Positions 44,237 to 53,862 of a stretch of DNA of 64,000 bases are shown here, piece by piece. The notes under the pieces were generated by a model that saw nothing but the letters and a program-made list of their open reading frames with translations, was not told the DNA's origin and searched no databases. Each line of letters opens with the position of its first letter. The stretch's first letter is position 1. Position numbers and translations under genes: made by a program. Location: the NCBI RefSeq assembly GCF_008704535.1, contig NZ_CP023701.1:2232001-2296000 (forward strand). Reading direction: 5' to 3'. The DNA is from Streptomyces subrutilus (GTDB taxonomy: Bacteria > Actinomycetota > Actinomycetes > Streptomycetales > Streptomycetaceae).

Positions 44237-44818
44237 TCAGCCCCGGACGCCGCGCAGCGCCATCGCGACCGCCGCGGCCGTCACCACGGCCGGGTCTTCG
44301 GCCGCGCCGAGTTCGATGCGCCGTACCGCAGCGTCGACCACGCCTTGGAGCAGCATCGCCGCGAGCCGCGGTTCGGACTGCCCGAGTGCGGCGAGGGCCT
44401 CGACGATCATCGCGACGAGCCCGCCGTGGGCCGCGCGGATCTTCTCCCGCGCCCCGGCGTCGAGCTCGCTGGCCGAGATCGCCACCACGGCCCGGTGCCG
44501 CCGGTCGCCGACCAGTCCCAGCTGGCTGCGCACGTAGGCCTCGATCTTCTCCTCGGGCGTCTCGGCGCGTTCCATCGCCCCCTCGATCTCGGCGGCCCAC
44601 ACCGGGAAGTCCACGGCGCACAGTTCCTCGACCACCGCGGCGCGGGAGCGGAAGTACTCGTACACGGAGGACCGGGCGAGGCCGGTCCGCTCGGCGAGGG
44701 CGGGGAAGGTCAGGGCTTCCGTCCCGCCTTCGGACAGCAGGGAACGCGCGGCGTCCAAGAGGGCGCCGCGCTGCATCGACCGGTGCTCGGCCACGGAGGC
44801 CGCTCGAATCCTGGGCAC
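44237..44818 (-). CDS. TetR family transcriptional regulator
   Basis: 193 residues from GTG 44818. The N-terminal helix-turn-helix is canonical: 'LLDAARSLLSEGGTEALTFPALAERTGLARSSVYEYFRSR'. The C-terminal ligand domain is not assignable. It precedes nothing obvious to regulate locally; whiG lies 28 bp upstream in the same direction. Confidence 0.92.
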   Translation of the reverse strand: MPRIRAASVAEHRSMQRGALLDAARSLLSEGGTEALTFPALAERTGLARSSVYEYFRSRAAVVEELCAVDFPVWAAEIEGAMERAETPEEKIEAYVRSQLGLVGDRRHRAVVAISASELDAGAREKIRAAHGGLVAMIVEALAALGQSEPRLAAMLLQGVVDAAVRRIELGAAEDPAVVTAAAVAMALRGVRG

Positions 44819-44846
44819 GCGTCCACTCTACGGAGGTACCGCAAGC

Positions 44847-45683
44847 TCACCGCCCCACATCCGCCAGCTTCGCCCGCAGTTGCAGCACCGACTTGGTGTG
44901 GATCTGGCTGACCCGGCTCTCGGTCACGCCCAGCACGTTGCCGATCTCGGCCAGGGTGAGGCCCTCGTAGTAGTAGAGGGTCACGACCGTCTTCTCCCGC
45001 TCGGGGAGGGTGTTGATGGCGCGGGCCAGGAGCCGCCGCAGTTCGCGGTCCTCCGCCACTTCGACGGGGTCGTCGGCGGCGGTGTCCTCCAGGGTGTCCA
45101 TGAGCGAGAGGCGGTCGCCGCCCTCGCCTCCGGCGTGCAGCAGCTCCTCCAGGGCGACCACGTTGGCCAGGGACAGCTGGCTGAAGACCGCGTGGAGGTC
45201 CTCCACCGCGATGCCCATTTCGCCCGCGACCTCGCTCTCCGTCGGGGTGCGGCGGAGCTGGGCCTCCAGCGTGGCGTAGGCGCGCTCGACGGCGCGCGCC
45301 TTCTGGCGGACCGAGCGGGGGATCCAGTCCAGCGCGCGCAGCTCGTCGATCATCGCGCCGCGGATGCGGGTGATCGCGTAGGTCTCGAACTTGATCGACC
45401 GCTCGATGTCGAACTTCTCGATGGCGTCGATCAGCCCGAAGACGCCCGAGGAGACGAAGTCGGCCTGCTCGACGTTGGGTGGCAGGCCGACGCTGACGCG
45501 TCCGGCCACGTATTTCACCAGCGGCGAGTAGTGCAGGATCAGCTGCTCCCGCAGCCGCTCGTCGCCGGAGTCCTTGTACGAGCGCCACAGCACCTCCAGG
45601 GACGAGGGTGCGGTGGACCGCACGCTGCCGCGGGCAGCGGGGGGCACCGCAGCGCGGTCAGACCCTGAGGTGTGCTGGGGCAT
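44847..45683 (-). CDS. whiG: RNA polymerase sigma factor WhiG (FliA-type)
   Basis: 278 residues from ATG 45683. Sigma regions are clear: 2 ('[22 protein letters not shown]', '[34 protein letters not shown]'), 3 and 4 ('[42 protein letters not shown]'). FliA-family sigma factors in non-motile Streptomyces start the commitment of aerial hyphae to sporulation. Position between dprA and the tetR/rpsB genes matches Streptomyces whiG. Activity is normally restrained by the anti-sigma RsiG with c-di-GMP; that gene is not in the window. Confidence 0.96.
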   Translation of the reverse strand: MPQHTSGSDRAAVPPAARGSVRSTAPSSLEVLWRSYKDSGDERLREQLILHYSPLVKYVAGRVSVGLPPNVEQADFVSSGVFGLIDAIEKFDIERSIKFETYAITRIRGAMIDELRALDWIPRSVRQKARAVERAYATLEAQLRRTPTESEVAGEMGIAVEDLHAVFSQLSLANVVALEELLHAGGEGGDRLSLMDTLEDTAADDPVEVAEDRELRRLLARAINTLPEREKTVVTLYYYEGLTLAEIGNVLGVTESRVSQIHTKSVLQLRAKLADVGR

Positions 45684-45892
45684 GCTTCGCCTTTGCCGGA
45701 GCGGGATTCCTTGGGAGCGTAGCGTGACGGAAGTGTCGCGGTGCGCGAAGAGTACGGGATCGCGCGGGGCCGCAGAGTCGCCCGGGACCGCGTGGGCGAC
45801 CCGGGACCGGCGCTCGGCGCACGGTCCCGGAGACCGCCACCGGGAAGACCGCGTCTCTCATCGGTTTCACTCTTTCACCGGAACGCCCCAGG

Positions 45893-47098
45893 TCAACGAC
45901 CGCCTCGCCGAACGGTCCCGGTTTGCGTGCCTGTTGCCGGTGGATGTCTGATCAACTGCCAGCCGTCGCCCTGCCGTTCGACGAACCCCAGAGAGTGAAG
46001 TTCGTACAGTCTGCCGATGACGTCGTCTGCGCTGGTGCCGGAGGCAAGTGCCAGCTCGTCGGCGTCCGCGGTGCGGCCCGCCGGGAGGGCTTCGAGCACC
46101 CGGGCCGTCTCGGGGTCGAGGTGGTCGCGGGCCAGGACCGGTCCGCGCCGTTCGGGAGCCAGTTCGCCGATGGCGCCGACCAGCTCCACGATCTCGGCCG
46201 CGTCGGTGACCAGTACGGCCTCGCCGCGCAGCAGTTCGTGGACTCCGGCCGACAGTCCGCTGGTGGCGGGGCCGGGGACGCCCATGGTGGACCGGCCGAG
46301 CTCGCGGGCCCGCCGGGCGGTGACGAGGGAGCCGCTGCGGTGGGCGGCCTCCACCACGACGGTGCCCCGGGTGAGGGCGGCGATGACCCGGTTGCGCAGG
46401 ACGAACCGGGTGGGGGTGGGGTGGCTGCCGGGCGGCAGCTCCCCGATGACCAGGCCTTGGCGGGCGATGCGGCCGAGGAGCTCGGCGTGGCCCCGGGGGT
46501 AGGAGACGTCGACGCCGCAGGCCAGCACCGCCGCGGTGGCGCCGCCGGAGGCCAGGGCCCCGCGGTGGGCGGCGCCGTCGATGCCGTAGGCCGCGCCGGA
46601 GACCACGACCCAGCCGTGCTCGGCGAGTCCGGTGGCCAGGACCTGCGCCATGTGCGCTCCGTACGGGGTGCAGGCTCGGGCTCCGACCACGGCGACCGAG
46701 CGCAGGGCCCAGGTCCGCAGGTGGGGCCGGCCCCGCAGCCACAGCCCGATGGGGCGGGCGTCGCCGAGGTCGTCGAGCTGGGTCGGCCACTCCGCCGAGC
46801 CGGGGCAGACGAACCGCGCTCCCGAGGCGGCGGCCCGCTCCAGGTCCTGCCGGGGGTCGGCGAGCTCGGCCCGTCTGCGGTATCCGGCGAGCCGCTGCGG
46901 CCGTACTCCGGTGAGCGCGGAGCTCTGCGGCTCCGGGCCGGTCAGCAGGCGGAGCAGGGTCACGGCGCCGTGTTCCCGCAGCCAGCGCCCGCCGTGCTCC
47001 TCGCCCGGTTCCAGCACCCGGGTGAGGGCGGCCCGCGCCAGCAGTTCCGCGTCCTCCTCCGACGGCGGCGCGGGGGCCTCGGGCGGGGCGGCGGTCAT
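45893..47098 (-). CDS. dprA: DNA-processing protein DprA
   Basis: 401 residues from ATG 47098, overlapping the comM stop by four bases. Rossmann-like DprA core: 'SVAVVGARACTPYG', 'VVSGAAYGIDGAAHRGAL', 'AVLACGVDVSYPRGHAELLGRI', 'GELPPGSHPTPTRFVLRNRVIAAL'. A C-terminal winged-helix domain ('LALASGTSADDVIGRLYELHSLGFVERQG') follows. DprA loads RecA on incoming single-stranded DNA; in Streptomyces its function is not well established. Confidence 0.95.
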   Translation of the reverse strand: MTAAPPEAPAPPSEEDAELLARAALTRVLEPGEEHGGRWLREHGAVTLLRLLTGPEPQSSALTGVRPQRLAGYRRRAELADPRQDLERAAASGARFVCPGSAEWPTQLDDLGDARPIGLWLRGRPHLRTWALRSVAVVGARACTPYGAHMAQVLATGLAEHGWVVVSGAAYGIDGAAHRGALASGGATAAVLACGVDVSYPRGHAELLGRIARQGLVIGELPPGSHPTPTRFVLRNRVIAALTRGTVVVEAAHRSGSLVTARRARELGRSTMGVPGPATSGLSAGVHELLRGEAVLVTDAAEIVELVGAIGELAPERRGPVLARDHLDPETARVLEALPAGRTADADELALASGTSADDVIGRLYELHSLGFVERQGDGWQLIRHPPATGTQTGTVRRGGR

Positions 47099-48729
47099 GA
47101 GGGGGCTCCCGGTACCAGGGCGGCCCCGCGTGCGATGCCGGTCCGCAGTTCCAGGGCGACGGCCACGTCCGGTGCCTCGGGGCGGTCCCGGCCCCGGAGG
47201 TCGGCGACGGTCCAGGCGACCCGCAGTACCCGGTCCAGCCCGCGTGCGGTGAGCAGTCCGCGCTCCAGGTCCCGTTCGGCCTGGGCCAACGCTCCGGGCG
47301 CCGTCTGCCAGCGGGTGCGCAACTCCTGTCCGGGTACTTCGGAGTTGATCCGCCAGGGGGTGTCGGCGAGGCGGACGGCGGCGCGTTCCCTGGCCGCCCG
47401 GACGCGGTCCGCGACCGCGGCGGTGGGCTCGCCGCGGCCGCCTTGGCGGAGCAGGTCGGAGCGGGTGACGGGCTCGACCTCCACGCGCAGGTCCACCCGG
47501 TCGAGCAGCGGCCCGGACAGCCGGGCCTGGTAGCGGCGGATCACCGAGGCCGGGCATTCGCATCCCGTGCCGTGCAGGGTGTGCCGGCCGCAGGGACAGG
47601 GGTTGGCGGCGAGCACCATCAGGAACCGGGCGGGCAGTCTGACGACCCCGGCGGCCCGGGCGATGACGACGTGCCCGGATTCGAGGGGCTGGCGCAGCGC
47701 GTCGAGGGCGCGGCCGTGGAATTCCGGGGCCTCGTCCAGGAAGAGCACTCCGCGGTGGGCCAGGGAGACCGCGCCCGGCCGCGGGACCCCGCTCCCGCCG
47801 CCCACCAGGGACTGCATGGTGGCGGAGTGGTGGGGCGCGCAGTAGGGCGGCCGGGTGACGAGCGGTTCGCCGGGCGGGAGGATCCCGGCGACCGAGTGGA
47901 CGGCGGTGACCTCCACGGAGTCCTGTCGGGTGAGGGGCGGCAGGATCCAGGGCAGCCGTTCGGCCAGCATGGTCTTGCCGGCTCCGGGGGGTCCGTTGAG
48001 GAAGAGGTGGTGGCCTCCGGCGGCGGCCACCTCCAGTGCGCGGCGTGCGCCGTGCTGGCCGGCCACGTCAGCGAGGTCGGGGTGGTCGGCGCAGTCGGCC
48101 TGCCCGGTGCGGCCGGGTGCGATCCCGGTGCCGAGCCCGGCGCCGGGCAGCACCAGCCCGGCCAGCATCGGGTCCGGCCGGCCGGGCGGTTCGGGCCGCT
48201 CCTCCTCGGGGACCGGCGCACCCGTGAGGACGGCGATCAGCTGGCGCAGGCTGCGGACGCCGAGCACCGCGACGTCGGGCACGAGCGCGGCCTCGGCGGC
48301 GCACTGCTGCGGTACGACGACCTGCCGGTAGCCGGCCTCCGCGGCGGCGAGGACCGCGGGGAGGATCCCCCGGACCGGGCGGACGCGGCCGTCCAGACCG
48401 AGTTCTCCGATGAGGACGAGGTCGGCGATGGCGCCGGGGTCGACGATCTCGGCGGCGCCCAGGACGGCGGCCGCCACGGCGAGGTCGAAGCCGGCGCCGG
48501 ACTTGGGTACGGAGGCCGGGCTGAGGCCGACCGTCAGCTTCTTCTGCGGCCAGGCCGCTCCCGAGTTGGCGATGGCGGCGCGCACCCGGTCGCGGCTCTC
48601 GATCAGGGTCTTGTCGGGCAGCCCGACCAGGGTGAAGGCGGCGACCCCGGGCTCCAGGTCGGCCTGGACCTCGACCACCACGCCGTCGACGCCGACCAGG
48701 GCCACCGAGCAGGCGCGGGCGAACCCCAT
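47095..48729 (-). CDS. comM: YifB/ComM family magnesium chelatase-like AAA ATPase
   Basis: 544 residues from ATG 48729 (one base shared with the yraN stop). N-terminal Lon-protease-like fold ('[25 protein letters not shown]', 'TVGLSPASVPKSGAGFDLAV'), central AAA module with Walker A 'GPPGAGKTMLAERL' and Walker B 'GVLFLDEAPEF', and a cysteine-bearing segment 'NPCPCGRHTLHGTGCECP'. ComM is a branch-migration helicase in natural transformation elsewhere. The yraN-comM-dprA grouping is typical. Confidence 0.95.
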   Translation of the reverse strand: MGFARACSVALVGVDGVVVEVQADLEPGVAAFTLVGLPDKTLIESRDRVRAAIANSGAAWPQKKLTVGLSPASVPKSGAGFDLAVAAAVLGAAEIVDPGAIADLVLIGELGLDGRVRPVRGILPAVLAAAEAGYRQVVVPQQCAAEAALVPDVAVLGVRSLRQLIAVLTGAPVPEEERPEPPGRPDPMLAGLVLPGAGLGTGIAPGRTGQADCADHPDLADVAGQHGARRALEVAAAGGHHLFLNGPPGAGKTMLAERLPWILPPLTRQDSVEVTAVHSVAGILPPGEPLVTRPPYCAPHHSATMQSLVGGGSGVPRPGAVSLAHRGVLFLDEAPEFHGRALDALRQPLESGHVVIARAAGVVRLPARFLMVLAANPCPCGRHTLHGTGCECPASVIRRYQARLSGPLLDRVDLRVEVEPVTRSDLLRQGGRGEPTAAVADRVRAARERAAVRLADTPWRINSEVPGQELRTRWQTAPGALAQAERDLERGLLTARGLDRVLRVAWTVADLRGRDRPEAPDVAVALELRTGIARGAALVPGAPS

Positions 48730-49100
48730 CAGGCCACCCCCCGGGCGTGTTCCACCAGGGGGGCGCCGCGGCGGGGCAGCACGATCCCGACGAGGTCGAT
48801 GCGGACCCCGCCGGGAGGGGGTCCGCCGTGGTCGGCGAGCCAGCGCAGGGCCAGAGCGCGCAGCCGCTCGGCCTTGCCGGGGCGCACCGCGGCCATGGGG
48901 TGTTCGAACGCCCCCGCCCGGCGGGTCTTGACCTCGCAGACGACGAGGGCGTCCCCGTCGCGCGCGACGATGTCGATCTCCCCGCCGCGGCACCGCCAGT
49001 TCCGTGCGATGACGGTCATCCCGGCTTCGGTGAGCCGGCGTGCCGCGAGGTCCTCGCCGTACCGCCCCAATGCCTGTCGTGCCACGTCTTTCGTGTCCAT
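48729..49100 (-). CDS. yraN: UPF0102 (YraN) family endonuclease-like protein
   Basis: 123 residues from ATG 49100, with GGAGGTGG eight bases upstream. '[50 protein letters not shown]' contains the PD-(D/E)xK-like E-ID...EVK pattern. The family resembles Holliday-junction resolvases; activity is unproven. It begins the yraN-comM-dprA operon. Confidence 0.93.
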   Translation of the reverse strand: MDTKDVARQALGRYGEDLAARRLTEAGMTVIARNWRCRGGEIDIVARDGDALVVCEVKTRRAGAFEHPMAAVRPGKAERLRALALRWLADHGGPPPGGVRIDLVGIVLPRRGAPLVEHARGVA

Positions 49101-49347
49101 TCGGCACCACCTCCGGTACCGACGATCCCGCTCCCCCGCCCACCCTGTGGATCTTGGTGGACAACCACCGCGTTGTGGACAACCCCACCACCCGTTCGAG
49201 TGAAAACGGGCTGGTACATACGCACGGGCCGAGCACAACGGACGCCGGGAGGGCGGGTGAGCGGGAGGGCGGGAGGGCAGTAAAGACGGGAGGACGGGAC
49301 CACAGGACGGCGGGTCACACGACGGCGCGCGGCCGGGCGTCGGCTGG

Positions 49348-49656
49348 TCAGCTGCTCGGCAGCTCCAGGTCGCTCTTGTTGAGCTCCTCGATGTTCACGT
49401 CCTTGAACGTGAGCACCCGCACCTGCTTCACGAACCGGGCCGGCCGGTACATGTCCCAGACCCACGCGTCGGCCATCGAGACCTCGAAGAAGACCTCCCC
49501 CTGGACCGAGTGCACCTGCATCTCGTAGTCGTTGGTGAGGTAGAAACGGCGTTCGGTCTCGATCACGTACTTGAACAGCCCGACGACGTCGCGGTACTCC
49601 CGATAGAGCTTCAGCTCCATCTCGGTCTCGTACTTTTCGAGGTCCTCGGCACTCAT
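49348..49656 (-). CDS. DUF2469 family protein
   Basis: 102 residues from ATG 49656. This short, acidic, highly conserved actinobacterial protein ('[40 protein letters not shown]', ending 'DLELPSS') has no assigned function. Its conserved place between the signal peptidases/Nudix gene and yraN suggests a housekeeping role. A 247-bp gap with G-rich short repeats (GGGAGGGCGGGAGG near 49260) separates it from yraN. Confidence 0.92.
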   Translation of the reverse strand: MSAEDLEKYETEMELKLYREYRDVVGLFKYVIETERRFYLTNDYEMQVHSVQGEVFFEVSMADAWVWDMYRPARFVKQVRVLTFKDVNIEELNKSDLELPSS

Positions 49657-49711
49657 GGCATGTTCCCCTTCAGCCGTGCGTCCCCCTATTGTGCGCCAGG
49701 CCCCCGCGCCC

Positions 49712-50305
49712 CTAAACGATTTCCGGGGGCAGGACCACCGGCACACCCGGAGGACCGTCGTCGAGCAGCGTACGGAGCAGCCCGGCGAGTCTGGTCGGGT
49801 ACACCGTCTCACGGGCCGAGAGAAGTTCCTCGGAGGTCCACCACCTCGCTCCGGCGACGCTGCGCCGTTCCAGCTCGGTGAGGCCGCTCATCTCGGTCTC
49901 CGTGCGCGTGGTGCGGGCCAGGAAGTACCACTCGTCCTGCTCCCAGCGCCGCCCGTCGAAGGGGAAGGAGCAGTACCGGCGCCACAGCACCGGCCCCAGT
50001 TCGACCTCTGTGATCCCCGTCTCCTCGGCGAGTTCCCGCAGTGCGGCCTGCTCCCGGCTCTCGCCGCCCTCCAGGCCTCCGCCGGGGGTGAACCACCAGG
50101 TGTCGGCGGGATCGGCCGGTTCGAAGCCGTGGAGCAGCAGGATCCGGTCCGCCGGGTCCAGCAGGACCAGGCGCGACACCCTCCGCGCCGCGGCCGCGGT
50201 CTCCGCCACCGCTCCCGCGTCCGGCCCCGCCACCGCCCCCTCGTCCGCACACCTCGCAAGCCCCCCGTCCGGTGCGGGCGCCCCCGGCACCGGTTCAGCG
50301 GGCAC
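49712..50305 (-). CDS. NUDIX hydrolase
   Basis: 197 residues from GTG 50305. The Nudix box is intact: 'GGGLEGGESREQAALRELAEETGI'. Flanking residues ('TWWFTPGGG') resemble ADP-ribose or nucleotide-sugar hydrolases, but substrate is not predictable. The start lies 11 bp inside the end of the fourth lepB gene, so translation may be coupled. The N-terminal 40 residues are Ala/Pro/Gly-rich and may be dispensable. Confidence 0.9.
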   Translation of the reverse strand: MPAEPVPGAPAPDGGLARCADEGAVAGPDAGAVAETAAAARRVSRLVLLDPADRILLLHGFEPADPADTWWFTPGGGLEGGESREQAALRELAEETGITEVELGPVLWRRYCSFPFDGRRWEQDEWYFLARTTRTETEMSGLTELERRSVAGARWWTSEELLSARETVYPTRLAGLLRTLLDDGPPGVPVVLPPEIV

Positions 50306-51074
50306 CGGCCGGCTCCCTGCGCCGCCCGCGCCCCAGGACCCGCGCGAGGGGCCCGTACGCGGCTCCGAGGACGACCAGCAGGGCTCCGGCCGCCACCGCG
50401 GCCAGCTGGAGGCGCAGCGGCCCGGGCCGCGAGACCCCGCCGGGCAGGTCCGCGTAGGTCCGGGGGCGTTCCAGCATCCCCGCGGAGGGCCAGGCCCGGG
50501 CGTCGACGCGGGCGCTCACGGCGGACCTCGGTACGGTCCCCTGCCCGGCTTCCTGGAGGTGGGCGCGGGAGTCGAGCGAGGCACCGCGCCGGTCGCCCAG
50601 CAGGAAGAGGTTGCCCTCGGGCACCGTGACCTCGAAGGGGGTGCCGGGCGCGGCGGGCTGGCCGGGCGGCATGGCGAGTCCCGATTCGGGTGCGGCGTCG
50701 TCGATGTACGGCTCGTCGAGGGTGACGCCGTTGACCGTCAGCGCGCCGTCGGCGCCGGTCTTGACGGTGTCGCCGCCGATGCCGACGACCCGCTTGACCA
50801 TGGGGAGGTCGCTCCACGCGGAGTCGTTGAAGATGATCACGTCTCCGCGACGGACCTCACCGCCGTCGATGCGCTGCGCCAGTACCCGGTCGCCCGGGAG
50901 GACGGTGGGCATCATCGAGTCGGTCGGGACGGTGTAGGGCTGGTACACCAGCGCCCCCCACACGAACCCGCCGAGGAAGAGCGCGAAGCCGACGGCCACG
51001 GCGATCCCCGACAGCGTGTTGCCGAGAGCGCCGCGGCCGTCCCTGCCACCGCGTATTGCGTCCGTTCCGCCCAT
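50295..51074 (-). CDS. lepB: Type I signal peptidase (fourth of four)
   Basis: 259 residues from ATG 51074. N-terminal helix about 20-43, catalytic Ser in 'VPTDSMMPTVLPGDRV' and catalytic Lys in 'MVKRVVGIGGD'. 'LFLLGDRRGASLDSR' replaces the usual 'GDHRxxSxDSR', with Arg for His. It has a second C-terminal membrane helix (about 220-240), unlike copies one and two. It cleaves Sec/Tat signal peptides outside the membrane. Equivalent clusters in S. lividans are sipW, sipX, sipY and sipZ. Confidence 0.93.
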   Translation of the reverse strand: MGGTDAIRGGRDGRGALGNTLSGIAVAVGFALFLGGFVWGALVYQPYTVPTDSMMPTVLPGDRVLAQRIDGGEVRRGDVIIFNDSAWSDLPMVKRVVGIGGDTVKTGADGALTVNGVTLDEPYIDDAAPESGLAMPPGQPAAPGTPFEVTVPEGNLFLLGDRRGASLDSRAHLQEAGQGTVPRSAVSARVDARAWPSAGMLERPRTYADLPGGVSRPGPLRLQLAAVAAGALLVVLGAAYGPLARVLGRGRRREPAGAR

Positions 51075-51118
51075 TGCAGCGCCCCCACACGTCGGAGATC
51101 GTCGACCTGGGCGGCACC

Positions 51119-52072
51119 CTACCGGGCGGTACGCCCGCTGGTCAGCCTCCGTCGGCGCCACATGACCAGCGGGACCGCGCCCGCGAGGCCGAGCGCGGCC
51201 GGGCCGAGACCGACCGGGGCCAGCCCGGACGCGCCGAGACCGAGGGCGGTGGCCGCCTTCTGGTTGTCGATGCCGGGCTGGTCGAAGGTGTCCGGAACCG
51301 GCAGGGTGGCCCAGCGGTTGATCGGCCACGCGACGACGACGGCCCGCCCGACGACGTCCTTGACCGGGACGAACCCCTGGGTGGAGTCCTGCATGTGGTA
51401 GCGGGAGTCCTGGGAGTTCTGGCGGTGGTCGCCCATCACCCAGAGCTTGCCCTTGGGCACGGTGATCGGGCCGAACGGCGCGTCGTCGCACGGGGTGTTG
51501 CCCGGGAAGATGTACGGCTCGTCCAGCTCCTTGCCGTTGACGACGACCGGTCCCCCCTTCTTGCACTCGACCGTGTCCCCGCCGATGGCGATGGTCCGCT
51601 TGATCAGGTCCTTCTCCTCGGCGGACGGCATGAGGCCGATCCAGCTGAGGGCCTTCTGCGCGATGTTCGGCTCCGGAGTGGGCTCTCCGGAGAGCCAGTT
51701 CGCGGGGTCGTGGAAGACCACGACCTCACCGCGCTCGGGCTCGGAGCCGAACCACGGGGTCAGCTTGTCCACCAGCACCCGGTCGCCGCGCTGCAGGGTG
51801 TTCTGCATCGAGTCGGACGGGATCGAGAACGCCTGCACCAGGAAGGTCTTGATCAGCAGGGCCAGCAGCAGGGCGATGCCGATGAGGAGCGGGAGCTCCT
51901 TCCAGAACGAACGGTGGTGCGGGGGCTCCTCGGCCGCCTCGTCCCCGGCCGTGCTCCCTACGGCGTCGTCCGGCCGCTCGTCGCCCTCGTCGCGTCCGGA
52001 TCGTGCGCCTACCGCCACATCCCCCACATCCACTCCCTCACTCGCGATCGCCGCCCGCGCCGAACCGGACAC
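51119..52072 (-). CDS. lepB: Type I signal peptidase (third of four)
   Basis: 317 residues from GTG 52072, with a GGGGAGGG ribosome site. A 55-residue acidic N-terminus precedes the membrane helix 'LPLLIGIALLLALLIKTFLV'. Catalytic Ser in 'IPSDSMQNTLQRGDRV', Lys in 'DLIKRTIAIGGD', and the box 'VMGDHRQNSQDSRYH'. A C-terminal membrane helix ends in 'MWRRRRL'. Separated from the fourth copy by 44 bp. Confidence 0.94.
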   Translation of the reverse strand: MSGSARAAIASEGVDVGDVAVGARSGRDEGDERPDDAVGSTAGDEAAEEPPHHRSFWKELPLLIGIALLLALLIKTFLVQAFSIPSDSMQNTLQRGDRVLVDKLTPWFGSEPERGEVVVFHDPANWLSGEPTPEPNIAQKALSWIGLMPSAEEKDLIKRTIAIGGDTVECKKGGPVVVNGKELDEPYIFPGNTPCDDAPFGPITVPKGKLWVMGDHRQNSQDSRYHMQDSTQGFVPVKDVVGRAVVVAWPINRWATLPVPDTFDQPGIDNQKAATALGLGASGLAPVGLGPAALGLAGAVPLVMWRRRRLTSGRTAR

Positions 52073-52131
52073 GGGCCCTCCCCTCCCCTAACGAGCGGGA
52101 GTTCCCTAAGGCGCGGGAGACCGAGGACACA

Positions 52132-53088
52132 CTATGCGAACGTCAGGTCACGTCGGCGCCCGCGACGGCGCCGTCCGGTCCGCCGGGCCCGATCGGGCAC
52201 CGTGCGGAAGGTCGCGGGCTGTTCCAGCCGGCTCCAGTGCCCGTACGGCCAGGCGATCACCACGGCCTCGCCGACGACCCCGTTCACGTCGATGGTCCCC
52301 TCGAAGGCCTCGTCGAGGTGGTAGCGGGAGTCGGCCGAATTGGCCCGGTGGTCCCCCATGACGAAGAGCCGCCCGGCGGGCACCCGGACCTCGAAGCGGA
52401 TCTCGGAGGGGGCGTTGCCGGCGTTCACGTACGGCTCATCGAGCGGCGCGCCGTTGACGGTGACCCGGCCGCGGGCGTCGCAGCACGCGACGGTGTCTCC
52501 GCCGACCCCGATGACCCGCTTGATCAGGTCCTGCTCGTCCGCCGAGGGCAGCAGGCCGATGAAGGTCAGCGTCTCCTTGACCTGCTTGACGCCGACCGGG
52601 TCCGGCGCGGGCCGGGCCTCGCCCCGGAGCCAGCCGCCCGGGTCCTTGAACACGACGACGTCACCGCGCTCGACCTGGGAGCCGAACCACGGGGTCAGTT
52701 TGTCCACCAGCACCCGGTCGCCGATGCGGATGGTCTGCTCCATCGAGCCCGACGGGATGAAGAACGCCTGGACGAGGAAGGTCTTGAGCACGAGGGCGAT
52801 GCAGAGCGCCACGGCCACCAGCAGCGGCAGTTCGCCGACCCGGCGGGTGCGGCGGCGCCGGCGGACCCGGCGCGCCAGCCGGCGCCGCTCGGCCCGGCCG
52901 CCCTCGACCACCGGCTCCTCGGCCTGCCCGGACGCCCGCTCGGGCGCGCGCTCGGACCAAGGCGCCCGCTCGGGTTCACGCGCGCGCTCGGACCAAGGCG
53001 CCCGCTCGGGCTCCGGGTCCCGCTCGGGCTCGGGGTCCCGCTCGGGCTCCGGCGGCCGGCCGGATCTCGGCCGCCCCCGGCTACCCAC
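52132..53088 (-). CDS. lepB: Type I signal peptidase (second of four) with Pro/Glu/Arg repeat N-terminus
   Basis: 318 residues from GTG 53088, overlapping the first copy by 8 bp. The first 50 residues are imperfect repeats of 'EPERDPEPERAPWSERA', followed by an arginine-rich stop ('RRLARRVRRRRRTRR') and the membrane helix. Catalytic Ser in 'IPSGSMEQTIRIGDRV', Lys in 'DLIKRVIGVGGD', box 'VMGDHRANSADSRYH'. There is no C-terminal helix; the tail is basic. The repeat segment looks recently expanded. Confidence 0.93.
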   Translation of the reverse strand: MGSRGRPRSGRPPEPERDPEPERDPEPERAPWSERAREPERAPWSERAPERASGQAEEPVVEGGRAERRRLARRVRRRRRTRRVGELPLLVAVALCIALVLKTFLVQAFFIPSGSMEQTIRIGDRVLVDKLTPWFGSQVERGDVVVFKDPGGWLRGEARPAPDPVGVKQVKETLTFIGLLPSADEQDLIKRVIGVGGDTVACCDARGRVTVNGAPLDEPYVNAGNAPSEIRFEVRVPAGRLFVMGDHRANSADSRYHLDEAFEGTIDVNGVVGEAVVIAWPYGHWSRLEQPATFRTVPDRARRTGRRRRGRRRDLTFA

Positions 53089-53818
53089 GGCTCCCGCCCG
53101 GTGAACCCCAGCGCGACACCGGCCAGCCGATCCGGTCGGCCCGCCCGATCACCTTGTCCACCGGCACCATCCCCCCGCCCGGCTCGCCCAGGTGGTCCCG
53201 CGAGTCCCGGGAGTGGGACCGGTGGTCGCCCATCACCCACAGGGTCCCAAGGGGCACGACGATGCGGAAGGGCACCCTTGAGGGCGCGTCGCCGGGGAAC
53301 AGGTACGGCTCGTCCAGCGGGACCCCGTTGACCGCGATCCGGCCGCCGGCGTCGCAGCACACCACGTCGTCGCCGCCGACGCCCACGACCCGCTTCACGA
53401 AGTCCGTGTCCGAGGGCTCGGCGAGGCCGAGCGCGGACGCCGCCCCGTGCAGCACCTCGCCGACGGGATTGCCCTCGGGCCGCTCCTGCACGAAGGACCC
53501 GGTGCCGTCGAAGACCACCACGTCCCCGCGGCGCGGCAGGTCGCCGAACCGGTACGCCAGCTTGTTCACCAGCACCCGGTCCCCGACCTTCAGGGTCGGC
53601 TCCATCGAGCGGCTGGGGATCAGGAAGGGCTGCACCACGAAGTTGCTGAGCAGCAGCAGGAAGACGGTGCAGATCACGCCGAGCACCCCGGCCCGGCGCC
53701 AGGTGAGCTGCCGCGGCCGGCCCGCCCGTCCGGCCCGGGACAACGCGAAGCGCGACCGCCCCTCCCCCGGTCCGGGGGAAGAGTGGCCGCGCTGCGTGTG
53801 AGGTGCTTCGGTGTCCAT
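53081..53818 (-). CDS. lepB: Type I signal peptidase (first of four)
   Basis: 245 residues from ATG 53818. One N-terminal membrane helix ('AGVLGVICTVFLLLLSNFVV'), catalytic Ser in 'IPSRSMEPTLKVGDRV', Lys in 'DFVKRVVGVGGD', box 'VMGDHRSHSRDSRDH'. It lies 44 bp after rplS and leads the tandem set. Confidence 0.94.
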   Translation of the reverse strand: MDTEAPHTQRGHSSPGPGEGRSRFALSRAGRAGRPRQLTWRRAGVLGVICTVFLLLLSNFVVQPFLIPSRSMEPTLKVGDRVLVNKLAYRFGDLPRRGDVVVFDGTGSFVQERPEGNPVGEVLHGAASALGLAEPSDTDFVKRVVGVGGDDVVCCDAGGRIAVNGVPLDEPYLFPGDAPSRVPFRIVVPLGTLWVMGDHRSHSRDSRDHLGEPGGGMVPVDKVIGRADRIGWPVSRWGSPGGSRG

Positions 53819-53862
53819 CGGGGGCGAGCCTATCCGGCCCGCCCCGGACCCCGAAGGGGACC

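Noticed and set aside
49240..49347. G-rich repeats (GGGAGGGCGGGAGG) as a possible CRISPR or tandem array
   Set aside because: Units are short, irregular and lack spacers.
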